Positions 19,004-26,459 of a DNA stretch of 64,000 nt are shown piece by piece. Made by a program: the position numbers and the translations under genes. Under the pieces are notes generated by a model, which was not told the DNA's origin, did not search any database, and was given only the letters and a program-made list of their open reading frames with translations. Where the stretch lies: assembly GCA_905221605.1 (NCBI GenBank), contig CAJNDS010001557.1, positions 1,231,501 through 1,295,500 on the forward strand, in the 5' to 3' direction. Each line of letters starts with the position of its first letter. The stretch's first letter is position 1. Origin of the DNA: Symbiodinium natans. Taxonomy: Eukaryota > Sar > Dinophyceae > Suessiales > Symbiodiniaceae.

Positions 19004-22000
19004 ATGCTTGCGGATGCGAACCTGGAGAGTGCTTCACCTGAACTTGTACCTGCCGAAGAAGCAGCTACAGAACGTACAGGACTACCTCTGCTGCTCCCGG
19101 CAACGGGAAGCCGAGCAGGGGCACCAGAGACGCACCTAGGTCAACAGTCGTACCCTCAAGCAGTGAACTTCGCTAACATGTCCATGCATGATGGTCGGAA
19201 CCTCAGCATGGCGGCGAACTTCTTTTCGCAGACGAATGTGTTTCATGTTCATGATGAGAACCGAGCACGTCTTAGGACGGAGCTAAGTTTCTTAGAGATT
19301 GAAGCGGAGAGAAGGCACACACTGGCCATGGAAGAACAGGCCCGTGCAAATGAACAAGGTGTTTCGAACCTTGAGGAACTCGCCGAAAGAGTACATGCTA
19401 CTCGAATGGCATCGTGCGAAGAGCGATTCGCGAGGTTCGAACAACGGTCAGCCACCAGGGAACTTGGATTAATCGAAGAGCTCGACGAAATGCAAGCCCG
19501 ATTTACAAGCATTGAGCAAAACGTTTCACAATCAGAGGCGCTCCTCGCCCAAAGGATGCAAGAGCAGTATCATCAACAACTCAACAGTTTTGCTGCACAA
19601 CAATCGCAGTTCCTCCTCTCGGAGTTCGAAGAAAACTTCCAGGTCTACCAAAGAACCGAAAGGGAAGAATTCGATGCGATGTTGGATGCTGCGAAAGAAC
19701 AGCAAGATGAAATTGAGGACAAGCTGTTGGCCACTGAAAGGGCACTTAGGTTCGCAGAAGAGTCGCAACAACAACAAGCCCCTGTGTTTCCTAGTGCGCC
19801 TTCTGCACCGAACGTGGTAACGCCAAACATGTTGAGCTCTAGCGTGCGAGGACTCCTGGCCCAGATGAATCCAGGTAACACAACTGCACAACAGCCCCAA
19901 GCTGGTGCAACTGCAGCGCCCTCAGAAGGACAGACGATCGGTGGACCGGTCAGTGCGAATGCGGCTGGCTCAGCTCAGCCTGCAGGAACCACTGCAGGAC
20001 CCTTGACGACCCCTCCGGGTCTAGGAAATCCTGCAGCACCCGTTACCGGGATGCCGGCCACTGGTCTGACCTCAGAGACTCTGCTCGCAACGCAGGCAGC
20101 AATCCTCGAAAACCTCCGCCTCATGAAAGGTGAGAGGACTGAAGACGACAAGCCAAAGGTGAAGGAAGCCGAGAGCATTAGGTTGCCAGACTTCCCAAAT
20201 CCCGAAACGTACAGGTCATGGAAGACTGCGACCCGTGAAGCTATTCGTGCAGCCAGCGATAGACCCGATGATGCTTTCGAGTGGATCCTTGAAGTCTACG
20301 ACAAGAACGCATCACACGAAAAGCTAAGAGAGCCAGGAAAGTTTGTGACTCTCGACACGAAGCTGCTCGCTGCACTCAGTAAGGTCGCAAAGGGAGACCT
20401 CGGTAGACACATCCTGAACTTCAAGGAAACCGAGGCCGCCCAAAAGAGATCCGTGAGGGGTCGTCAGGTTCTTTACCTCTTCGAACAACACTTCAAAACC
20501 AACGAAGAAGTGGGCTCACTCTACTCAGTTGAGGACCTTTTGAAGGTTAACATGGTCGGAGATGACCTCACATCTTTTCTTCACAACTGGGAGAGTGTCA
20601 TTGCAGGAATGAGCCATGTCCCTGATGAAATGGTACTACGAGATATTCTGCTCAGACAGATTAGGAAGTCAAGTCGCATGAAGTATGACTTAGAGATTTA
20701 CGACCGTGCCAAGGAGGGATCTACCTCTCACACCTACTCCTTCCTTTTGCAGTCGATTAGGGACTTGCTTACCAGGGAAAGGGTCAGGAAAAACCGAGAC
20801 AGGATCGCCAAGTCCCACGGGGACAAGTTTGGGGCTCCTGCCCCGACGCGCCCGTCTCGCCCCTCAAGCCGAGGTGGCCGTGAGAGAGGTAGATCGCCAT
20901 CTAGGAGCACGAGCCGCTCGCGAAGTAGCAATGCCAGCTCCCCAAAGAGGTCGAACAGCCCGAAGGGAGTGTGCTACGACTTCCTGAAAGGTACCTGTAC
21001 TCGTGGTGACAAATGCAGTTTCCTACACAAGACTAGGTCCCAGTCACCGAACTCGAAGAAGCCTGACAAAGCCCCAAAGATCGGAGGTAGAATTCAGCGT
21101 GTCTGTACTTTCTGGAAGAAAGGGAAGTGCAACAAGGGCGAGAACTGTCGTTTTCTCCACCAGGAGAAGCCAGCCGCAGCTGCGAAAGCTAAGGCGGCTG
21201 CTGCCACCCCTGATCCCACTAATCCTAAGCCTAGATCCCCCTCGCCCGCTCCTAGGAGACCGAAAAGCCGAGGTAGGTCTAAGAGCAGGGATAAGGCAGC
21301 AGCGTGTTGCCTCGCAGCACCTGCTGTGCAACCAAGCCCCTTGGAGGACACATGGGAGGTCGACTTCAAGGGTGGAGTGTTAATCAGACACCGTCGCGTG
21401 GAGAGAACAGGCTGGTTTGCACCAGGCAGCGACTGCCCGATCAATGTCCGGCGACTTAAGAGCAAGGTTAGGGTAGAGAAAACCTTCCCAGAGTACCCTC
21501 GCTTTGCTGCAGTGGCATGGAACTGGAGGAAGACTGCGCCGGAACCCTCCTCTAGGGCTTGGGTAGGCAAGTCTACTTTCAAGATAGAGCCACTGAAGGT
21601 AACCTTCTGTGATGAACCTGTCATGAAGGCCATTCCTGTGGAAGGCGATGGCTTCAGGCACATCAGGAGGAAACGTCGTTTCAGCGTGGCTTACGCCACC
21701 GCCGAGGACTGCCCCAAGCCGAGCATGAAAGAACAGAATCGTGCCAGGATCGAAGCTAAGCAACTTGAGGCATTGGTGATCAGCATGACGAACGATGTAC
21801 CTACCAAGTGTGGTTACATGTGTGAAGACCTGACATGTGAGTCATGCGAACGCACCCCCGCACCTGCCTGCTCAGGCATAGTGCCCGGCCTAGAGTTCCT
21901 AGCTGACACTGGTAGCGAGGAAGACCTCATTAGCAAGGAGGATCTGAGGATTCACTACCCGAGCGTCGAGGTCAAAACTGCATCAAGGCCTGTGAGTCTA

Positions 22001-22327
22001 ATCACAGCAAATGGCCCAGTACTCGGGGATCAATCTGTCAAAGTCGATATCCCTGAACTGAGCCTCCCAGTTGAGTGTTATCTACTAGAAAGCACTCCTC
22101 CTGTCTGCTCTGTCGGGCGCAGATGCATGGATGAGGGTTATGACTTCCACTGGCATGCGGGGAAGGTCCCTTTCTTTGTCACTCCCGACGGCAGGAAGCT
22201 GAAGTGCAAACTCAAAGGCAGGGTCCCTGTGATCGCAGAAGGCTCTGTTGCCACTCCAGCTATCGAAGAGGAGAGTAACATTGTCTCCCCGGTGTTCAGC
22301 CAGGGGGGCAGCTCGCTTTTTCAGTAG
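19004..22327 (+). CDS. Gag and aspartic protease polyprotein (ORF1)
   Basis: Structural polyprotein of the retrotransposon, 1107 aa, whose ATG lies 23 bases after the 5' LTR. Residues about 85-262 form a long Glu/Gln-rich coiled coil, then an Ala/Pro/Gln linker (263-380). Residues 385-600 resemble a capsid-type Gag domain (RLPDFPNPETYRSWK onward). An Arg/Ser-rich stretch leads to two CCCH zinc fingers, each C-x7-C-x5-C-x3-H (C657-H675 and C701-H719), in place of the CCHC knuckle typical of Gag. A retropepsin-type protease follows, with active site D968-T-G in FLADTGSEEDLI. A module around 'EDTWEVDFKGGVLIRH' (about 779-794) recurs in ORF3. The frame ends in a stop 18 bases after a GGGGGGC slip site, so Pol is probably made by -1 frameshifting. 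Confidence 0.9.
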   Translation: MLADANLESASPELVPAEEAATERTGLPLLLPATGSRAGAPETHLGQQSYPQAVNFANMSMHDGRNLSMAANFFSQTNVFHVHDENRARLRTELSFLEIEAERRHTLAMEEQARANEQGVSNLEELAERVHATRMASCEERFARFEQRSATRELGLIEELDEMQARFTSIEQNVSQSEALLAQRMQEQYHQQLNSFAAQQSQFLLSEFEENFQVYQRTEREEFDAMLDAAKEQQDEIEDKLLATERALRFAEESQQQQAPVFPSAPSAPNVVTPNMLSSSVRGLLAQMNPGNTTAQQPQAGATAAPSEGQTIGGPVSANAAGSAQPAGTTAGPLTTPPGLGNPAAPVTGMPATGLTSETLLATQAAILENLRLMKGERTEDDKPKVKEAESIRLPDFPNPETYRSWKTATREAIRAASDRPDDAFEWILEVYDKNASHEKLREPGKFVTLDTKLLAALSKVAKGDLGRHILNFKETEAAQKRSVRGRQVLYLFEQHFKTNEEVGSLYSVEDLLKVNMVGDDLTSFLHNWESVIAGMSHVPDEMVLRDILLRQIRKSSRMKYDLEIYDRAKEGSTSHTYSFLLQSIRDLLTRERVRKNRDRIAKSHGDKFGAPAPTRPSRPSSRGGRERGRSPSRSTSRSRSSNASSPKRSNSPKGVCYDFLKGTCTRGDKCSFLHKTRSQSPNSKKPDKAPKIGGRIQRVCTFWKKGKCNKGENCRFLHQEKPAAAAKAKAAAATPDPTNPKPRSPSPAPRRPKSRGRSKSRDKAAACCLAAPAVQPSPLEDTWEVDFKGGVLIRHRRVERTGWFAPGSDCPINVRRLKSKVRVEKTFPEYPRFAAVAWNWRKTAPEPSSRAWVGKSTFKIEPLKVTFCDEPVMKAIPVEGDGFRHIRRKRRFSVAYATAEDCPKPSMKEQNRARIEAKQLEALVISMTNDVPTKCGYMCEDLTCESCERTPAPACSGIVPGLEFLADTGSEEDLISKEDLRIHYPSVEVKTASRPVSLITANGPVLGDQSVKVDIPELSLPVECYLLESTPPVCSVGRRCMDEGYDFHWHAGKVPFFVTPDGRKLKCKLKGRVPVIAEGSVATPAIEEESNIVSPVFSQGGSSLFQ
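20158..20810 (+). other. Gag capsid-like domain
   Basis: Residues about 385-602 of ORF1. A mostly helical, Trp-containing region (SWKTATREAI; FLHNWESVI) is placed as capsid domains are in Copia Gag, between the coiled coil and the nucleic-acid-binding fingers. Assignment is by position and general pattern. Confidence 0.5.
20972..21160 (+). other. Two CCCH zinc fingers in Gag
   Basis: Cys and His spacing C-x7-C-x5-C-x3-H is seen twice (residues 657-675 and 701-719), with the aromatic/basic context (F-L-K-G-T-C; K-K-G-K-C) of tristetraprolin or Nab2-type RNA-binding fingers. Likely role: binding genomic RNA in the particle. Confidence 0.85.
21866..22228 (+). other. Retropepsin-like aspartic protease domain
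   Basis: Residues about 955-1075 of ORF1. L-A-D-T-G-S at 966-971 is the catalytic motif, followed by a hydrophobic strand (PVSLITANGPV) and the late Gly-rich strand (CSVGRRCMDEGYDFHWH). It would process Gag-Pol. Confidence 0.8.
22303..22309 (+). promoter_or_regulatory. Likely -1 ribosomal frameshift site GGGGGGC
   Basis: In the Gag frame the codons are CAG-GGG-GGC, so the bases 22303-22309 read G-GGG-GGC, a fit to X-XXY-YYZ. Slipping back one base enters the frame that is open from 22279 to 23130 and encodes integrase. The Gag stop comes 18 bases later. A short stem (GCCC/GGGC, about 22335-22346) lies some 25 bases downstream, further away than usual. A single-G indel in a homopolymer would look the same. 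Confidence 0.5.
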
Positions 22328-23130
22328 ATAGCGGCCCTTGCGGGCTCGCCGGTGCTGCGCATGAACATCCCGCCGGTGAAGACGAACAAGACGAGGACCC
22401 AGGTAAGCACCTTGATCCTGAGGTCCGCGATGCAATTTCCAAGGTGCCGCCGATCGCCATTTCCAAAGAACAGCTAAGCAAAACAGGTTGGACTGCAACT
22501 GAAGAACACCGTAAGGTAATCATCGGACACAGACCCAAAGCCTTCAGGACTCCTGCGTCGAGACATCCTAGCTTCGTGATCAGAACAACTTGGGTTTTCA
22601 GGGGAGGCGAATGGTCCAAGATCGAGAACAAGGCCGACATGAGAGAACTTCCGCAAAAGGTTGCTAAGTTCGAAGAGCCGACCATCCTCTCAATTTCGAT
22701 CTTCGAAAGACCACCTGACAATCCCGAACCTGAACCTGATAGTGATCACGATGAAGCGCCCGATGACGTAGGAGGTTCCGAAAAACTTAGGCTGGAAGCC
22801 GAGACTGCTGCCCACAAATTCACCCATCGACCCAAGAATCCTTTCTGTAAAGTGTGCCAAAGGGCAAAAATGATGGCCCCTCATGCACGAAAGAAGGGAG
22901 GATCGAGCACTATCGCATCCAAGAAATTCGGGGACCACATCACGATCGACCATGTCATCACGAAGGACTTCCGAGACTTTGGGTTCGAGGGGGAAAAGGT
23001 TGCATTCGTGGTTAAGGATGTCTGGTCCAACTTCAGGTATGTTTACCCGGCCGTTTCTAAGAACGCTGAGGAGTGCTACGAAAACTTGCTGCACTTTCTT
23101 CAAGTTGAGGATAGTGTCGGTATAGTGTAG
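22309..23130 (+). CDS. Integrase fragment (ORF2), truncated core
   Basis: The frame is open from 22279 and is most simply entered by -1 slippage from Gag; no ATG precedes the conserved part. Numbering from codon 22444 as residue 1, the N-terminal zinc-binding HHCC motif is H124-x3-H128-x6-C135-x2-C138. Next comes the start of the DDE core with its first catalytic aspartate at D169 (GDHITIDHVI) and a strand-helix region (FVVKDVWSNFRYVYPAV...CYENLLHFLQ). The frame ends at a TAG right after EDSVGIV, where other Copia integrases continue into the second aspartate (SDN) and the catalytic Glu. No frame downstream supplies these, so this copy should make no working integrase. Confidence 0.8.
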   Translation, partial: QLAFSVDSGPCGLAGAAHEHPAGEDEQDEDPGKHLDPEVRDAISKVPPIAISKEQLSKTGWTATEEHRKVIIGHRPKAFRTPASRHPSFVIRTTWVFRGGEWSKIENKADMRELPQKVAKFEEPTILSISIFERPPDNPEPEPDSDHDEAPDDVGGSEKLRLEAETAAHKFTHRPKNPFCKVCQRAKMMAPHARKKGGSSTIASKKFGDHITIDHVITKDFRDFGFEGEKVAFVVKDVWSNFRYVYPAVSKNAEECYENLLHFLQVEDSVGIV

Positions 23131-23135
23131 CCTCC

Positions 23136-26100
23136 ATGTCTAGGACCCAGCGTGAGGCCGACATCGAAAGGTATCGCAGGAAGGTTGAACTTGAAGAAGC
23201 CGAAGAACAGAGAAAGCGTAGGGATGCTGCCCCAGCAATGCCCGTTGGACCTAGGGTCCAGGAACCTCATCGCGAGAAGCTCAGTCGAATGTACTTTGAT
23301 AAGCTCTGTGAGGTCGCTCAGCTCCAGTACGCACTTGTTGCTAGAGTCGTATCACAAAAGGAGATCAACAGCAACATTGATGCCCAAGCTGCACTGGACA
23401 AAGAGTGGCAAAAGCTTGTCGATAAGCAGTGCTGGTTGTCCGAGAAGGTTCGTGAGTACTCCGATGTTGCTAGTGAAGCCCAGAAGAAAGGGGTGAAAGC
23501 ACATTTTGGCAGGATCTTTGAGATTTGCAGCCTTAAGGGGTCCGAGCTACCGAAAGGGCACCCAGATCGCAAGTGGAAGGGCCGAAGCGTGTTCCAGGGC
23601 AACCGGGTTTCCGACGAACACAACGATCATGCCATCTTTGCAGAACTCGGATCTAGCCCCGCTAGCATGGAGGCCGCAAAGGTGATTGACGTTTTCGGAA
23701 GTCAGCCTGGCTACAGCAAGCAGCAGGCTGATGCTCGTCAAGCATACACGCAGGCACTGTTCAAAGGCGTCGAGACGTGGGTGAGGCTGCCTAGAAACAG
23801 GTGGCCAAAAGAGTGGATAAAATACAAAGACCCTGTTTGCCCGCTGATGCTAGCTCTCTACGGTCATCCCGATTCCGGAGGGATTTGGGAGCAGCACTGT
23901 ACGAAGCAGCTTACTTCTGCTGGGTGGGTCGCTGTATTGCCTGAGATATGGCAGTCCATTTTCTACCATCCACAACTTGATCTTCTTCTTGTTGTTTATG
24001 TCGACGACTTCAAGATGGCAGGACCGGCAGAAAACATGAGCAAGGGCTGGAAAACCATCAGCGATGTCATAGACTTAGATCCCCCTGAACCTTTTGGCAG
24101 GTATTTTGGGTGCAATCATTTTGAGGAATCAAAGGTCATGTTGCCAAGGGAAGCACATCCGTTCGCTTATGTCTTTGACGAGAAGGTGGCAGCTCCTGCA
24201 GCTGGGGGAAACCCCGAGCCGACTCGGAAGGAGGACTTTTGGGAAGTCGATCCAGAGTTAGGCGCTGTCATTCGCCACCATCTTTACCCTCGCAAAAGGT
24301 TGTACGTTCCCGACGAACATGACGTTCAGCGTTTCCCGAACATTTCACCCGAAAGATTCACTGAGGTTGAGGGGGGATCGGTTGTTCACGACAACTTCAA
24401 CTTGCAGGGAGCCAAGCGCCAGGACACTTGGTGGACGGGCAGGACCTACTTCCCTATCACAACTGTTGAGCCCGAAGACTTTAAGCATGCCCTTGCCGCT
24501 AGATCCAAAACCGAAGCGAAGCGTGAGGCAAAGCAGAGCAGGTTTAAAGCTATGGACTCCATCAGTGAAGAAGCAATCCCAGCCATGTCCAAGCCGGTAA
24601 ATGTCATGACATATGACATGAAGGACTTCCTCATCTCTTGTGTTGAAAGGTACTGTGAACTCGCGAAGGTCGACAAAAACTCCCTCGTGCATGCCGCAAC
24701 TCCTTTTCATGAAAACCGCGTGGCAAGGCCCACGGAAGGAGAAGAAGAGGGGGGCAGGCTACAGCCCATTGCCAGTCGTGTGCTAATGAAAGTTCTTTTC
24801 GCAGCCCGCGTGGCAAGGTGGGACCTCCTGCGTGCCACACAGAGTTTAGCCTCTAGGGTGACCAAATGGTCGCGTGACTGCGATGTCGGACTACACCGCC
24901 TAATCTGCTACATCAACTCTTCTCTCGACCTTAAGATGCAGGGCTTCATCGGGGATCGTGTGAGTGATTGTAAGTTGTGGTTATTCTGTGATGCCGATTG
25001 GTCCGGGGAGCACGACAACAAGTCTACCTCCGGCTGTGCATTGTACCTAGTAGGGCCCAACACGTACTATCCTCTGAATGCTTTCTCAAAGAAGCAGACT
25101 AGCATTACGATGTCGAGCACTGAGAGTGAAGTCGTGTCAGCAAATCATGGTGTCAGAGCGCAGGGACTCCCGAGCTTGAGCTTATGGTTGTTCCTATGGA
25201 AGCACGTTTCTGTTGACCCCGCCAGCCGCAAGGCTCGGCCGAAACAGAAGGCTCGCTTTGACACGGATGATATTGTCGCTAGAATCGACCCCGAGCTAGA
25301 TGAAATTAGGTATGGTGGTAACCCCCAAGGACGTTCTGTTGCTGATCTTCAAGGCCTCAATGTCGCACTCAGCGACAAGTTCGCAGTACAGGTACTCGAA
25401 GACAACCAGGCCACAATCACTATCCTTTTGAAGGGTGACAGCGAGAAGCTAAGGCACACCGATCGCACCCAAAGGATCTCATTTGGCTGGTTGAAGCAGC
25501 AGTTCGAACGAAAGTTTTTCAATCTGGTTAATGCCGACACCTCCGAACAAGTTGCCGACATCTTCACCAAACCCTTCGCCGAAAGGACCAAGTGGTTGCA
25601 TGCACTTAGATTGATTAACCATGTGCTTTGCCCGGATCAGAAGAAGTCCCCTAAAGGAAAGGATTCTGATAGCCACTTGGTAGCCAAACCCTCAATTTCA
25701 GCCACCGTTACCGGTCGGCCGGACCCTGAGGCCTTGGCGACCGAGGCACTGGAGAAGTCGGACTTCCGCAGCTGTACTGCGGAGAGAATCATTCAGGCAT
25801 TACCAAAACGAATAAGTAGAACCAGGAAGAACAAGCTCGAGATTGACGAGGACTCGTACTATCACTCCTGGGGTTTGTACTGGTTCAGTGGAAAGCAAGG
25901 ACTTACGCGCTCCACTACTCAACACCCCAAAACGTGTCAGTTCCTCAATGCGTTCGTCGCTAAGCATGCTGGTCCTGACTTCACTTGGGCGTCCCTTGCT
26001 ACGAGTAAGAATGCTAAGTCGAAACTCCACACTGACAGTCGAAACCTCCAGGACAGCACGAACCTTGCAATCCAATTCGGGGATTTTCAGGACGGAGGAC

Positions 26101-26459
26101 TTTGGGTTGAGGGGCTTGGGAACCAACCTCAAACTAAACAACAGCTTCCCAATGGCTCCGAAATCTGGGGTTCCGTTTTCACCAAGAAGGACAAACCTTT
26201 GTTCTTCTCCCCGACTAGCAAGCATGTTGTTCTCCCGTGGACTGGAAACAGGTACTCAATCATTGCGTATACTCCTCATGGATTTCCCCAAATCGGTTCG
26301 ACACTGTCTCAGCAGCTACAGCACTCGGGCTTCAGGCTAAGCCCAACTACTGGCTCGCCGTCTGCTGCAGCCCGGCCTACGCCGAGGCCGGCTGCGCCCA
26401 AAGGTGTCGTAATTGTGTGTGGGATACGTCCGTGCCCAAGCTTCACGGAGTTACAATAG
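23136..26459 (+). CDS. Reverse transcriptase, RNase H and 2OG-oxygenase-like domain (ORF3)
   Basis: Pol portion, 1107 codons, in -1 phase to ORF2. The frame is open from 23115, so the first ATG need not be the natural start. An RT of Copia type has its first catalytic Asp at D199 (QQADARQAYTQAL) and the Y288-V-D-D box (LLVVYVDDFKMAG). A module around 'FWEVDPELGAVIRHH' (about 370-385) echoes one in ORF1. RNase H follows: CDADWSGEHD (D619), SSTESEVV (E663), DNQAT (D756) and ADIFTKPF. Residues about 905-1050 are extra to Copia Pol and look like a double-stranded beta-helix 2OG/Fe(II) dioxygenase (H965-T-D967, H1030, R1039). The end overlaps ORF4 by about 240 bases in a different frame. Confidence 0.9.
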   Translation: MSRTQREADIERYRRKVELEEAEEQRKRRDAAPAMPVGPRVQEPHREKLSRMYFDKLCEVAQLQYALVARVVSQKEINSNIDAQAALDKEWQKLVDKQCWLSEKVREYSDVASEAQKKGVKAHFGRIFEICSLKGSELPKGHPDRKWKGRSVFQGNRVSDEHNDHAIFAELGSSPASMEAAKVIDVFGSQPGYSKQQADARQAYTQALFKGVETWVRLPRNRWPKEWIKYKDPVCPLMLALYGHPDSGGIWEQHCTKQLTSAGWVAVLPEIWQSIFYHPQLDLLLVVYVDDFKMAGPAENMSKGWKTISDVIDLDPPEPFGRYFGCNHFEESKVMLPREAHPFAYVFDEKVAAPAAGGNPEPTRKEDFWEVDPELGAVIRHHLYPRKRLYVPDEHDVQRFPNISPERFTEVEGGSVVHDNFNLQGAKRQDTWWTGRTYFPITTVEPEDFKHALAARSKTEAKREAKQSRFKAMDSISEEAIPAMSKPVNVMTYDMKDFLISCVERYCELAKVDKNSLVHAATPFHENRVARPTEGEEEGGRLQPIASRVLMKVLFAARVARWDLLRATQSLASRVTKWSRDCDVGLHRLICYINSSLDLKMQGFIGDRVSDCKLWLFCDADWSGEHDNKSTSGCALYLVGPNTYYPLNAFSKKQTSITMSSTESEVVSANHGVRAQGLPSLSLWLFLWKHVSVDPASRKARPKQKARFDTDDIVARIDPELDEIRYGGNPQGRSVADLQGLNVALSDKFAVQVLEDNQATITILLKGDSEKLRHTDRTQRISFGWLKQQFERKFFNLVNADTSEQVADIFTKPFAERTKWLHALRLINHVLCPDQKKSPKGKDSDSHLVAKPSISATVTGRPDPEALATEALEKSDFRSCTAERIIQALPKRISRTRKNKLEIDEDSYYHSWGLYWFSGKQGLTRSTTQHPKTCQFLNAFVAKHAGPDFTWASLATSKNAKSKLHTDSRNLQDSTNLAIQFGDFQDGGLWVEGLGNQPQTKQQLPNGSEIWGSVFTKKDKPLFFSPTSKHVVLPWTGNRYSIIAYTPHGFPQIGSTLSQQLQHSGFRLSPTTGSPSAAARPTPRPAAPKGVVIVCGIRPCPSFTELQ
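23358..24130 (+). other. Reverse transcriptase domain
   Basis: Residues about 75-332 of ORF3. Motifs in order: GRSVFQGNRVSDE, AIFAELGSSPASMEAAK, QADARQAY (first Asp), ALYGHPDSGGIWEQ, and YVDD (second and third Asp). All catalytic aspartates are present. Confidence 0.9.
24960..25640 (+). other. RNase H domain of Copia type
   Basis: Residues about 608-835 of ORF3. It shows the classic Copia order: D-A-D-W-S-G, K-S-T-S-G, F-S-K-K-Q, S-S-T-E-S-E, D-N-Q-A, R-H-T-D, and V-A-D-I-F-T-K. Acidic active-site residues appear intact. Confidence 0.88.
25848..26285 (+). other. 2OG/Fe(II)-dioxygenase-like domain, TET/JBP-like
   Basis: Residues about 905-1050 of ORF3. Seen: a leading region with SWGLYWF, then KLHTDSRN (HxD pair, H965 and D967), AIQFGDFQDGGLWVEG, a Trp-containing insert, and SKHVVLPWTGNRYSIIAYTP with H1030 and R1039. 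The order HxD, GDF-x-GG-x-LW, H and then G-x-R-x-S nine residues later is the pattern of 2-oxoglutarate oxygenases, where His/Asp/His hold iron and Arg binds 2OG. The GDF..GG..L step and R-Y-S strand recall the TET/JBP group that oxidises thymine or 5-methylcytosine in DNA. The substrate is unknown; other 2OG families (AlkB, prolyl hydroxylases) are possible. Confidence 0.6.
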
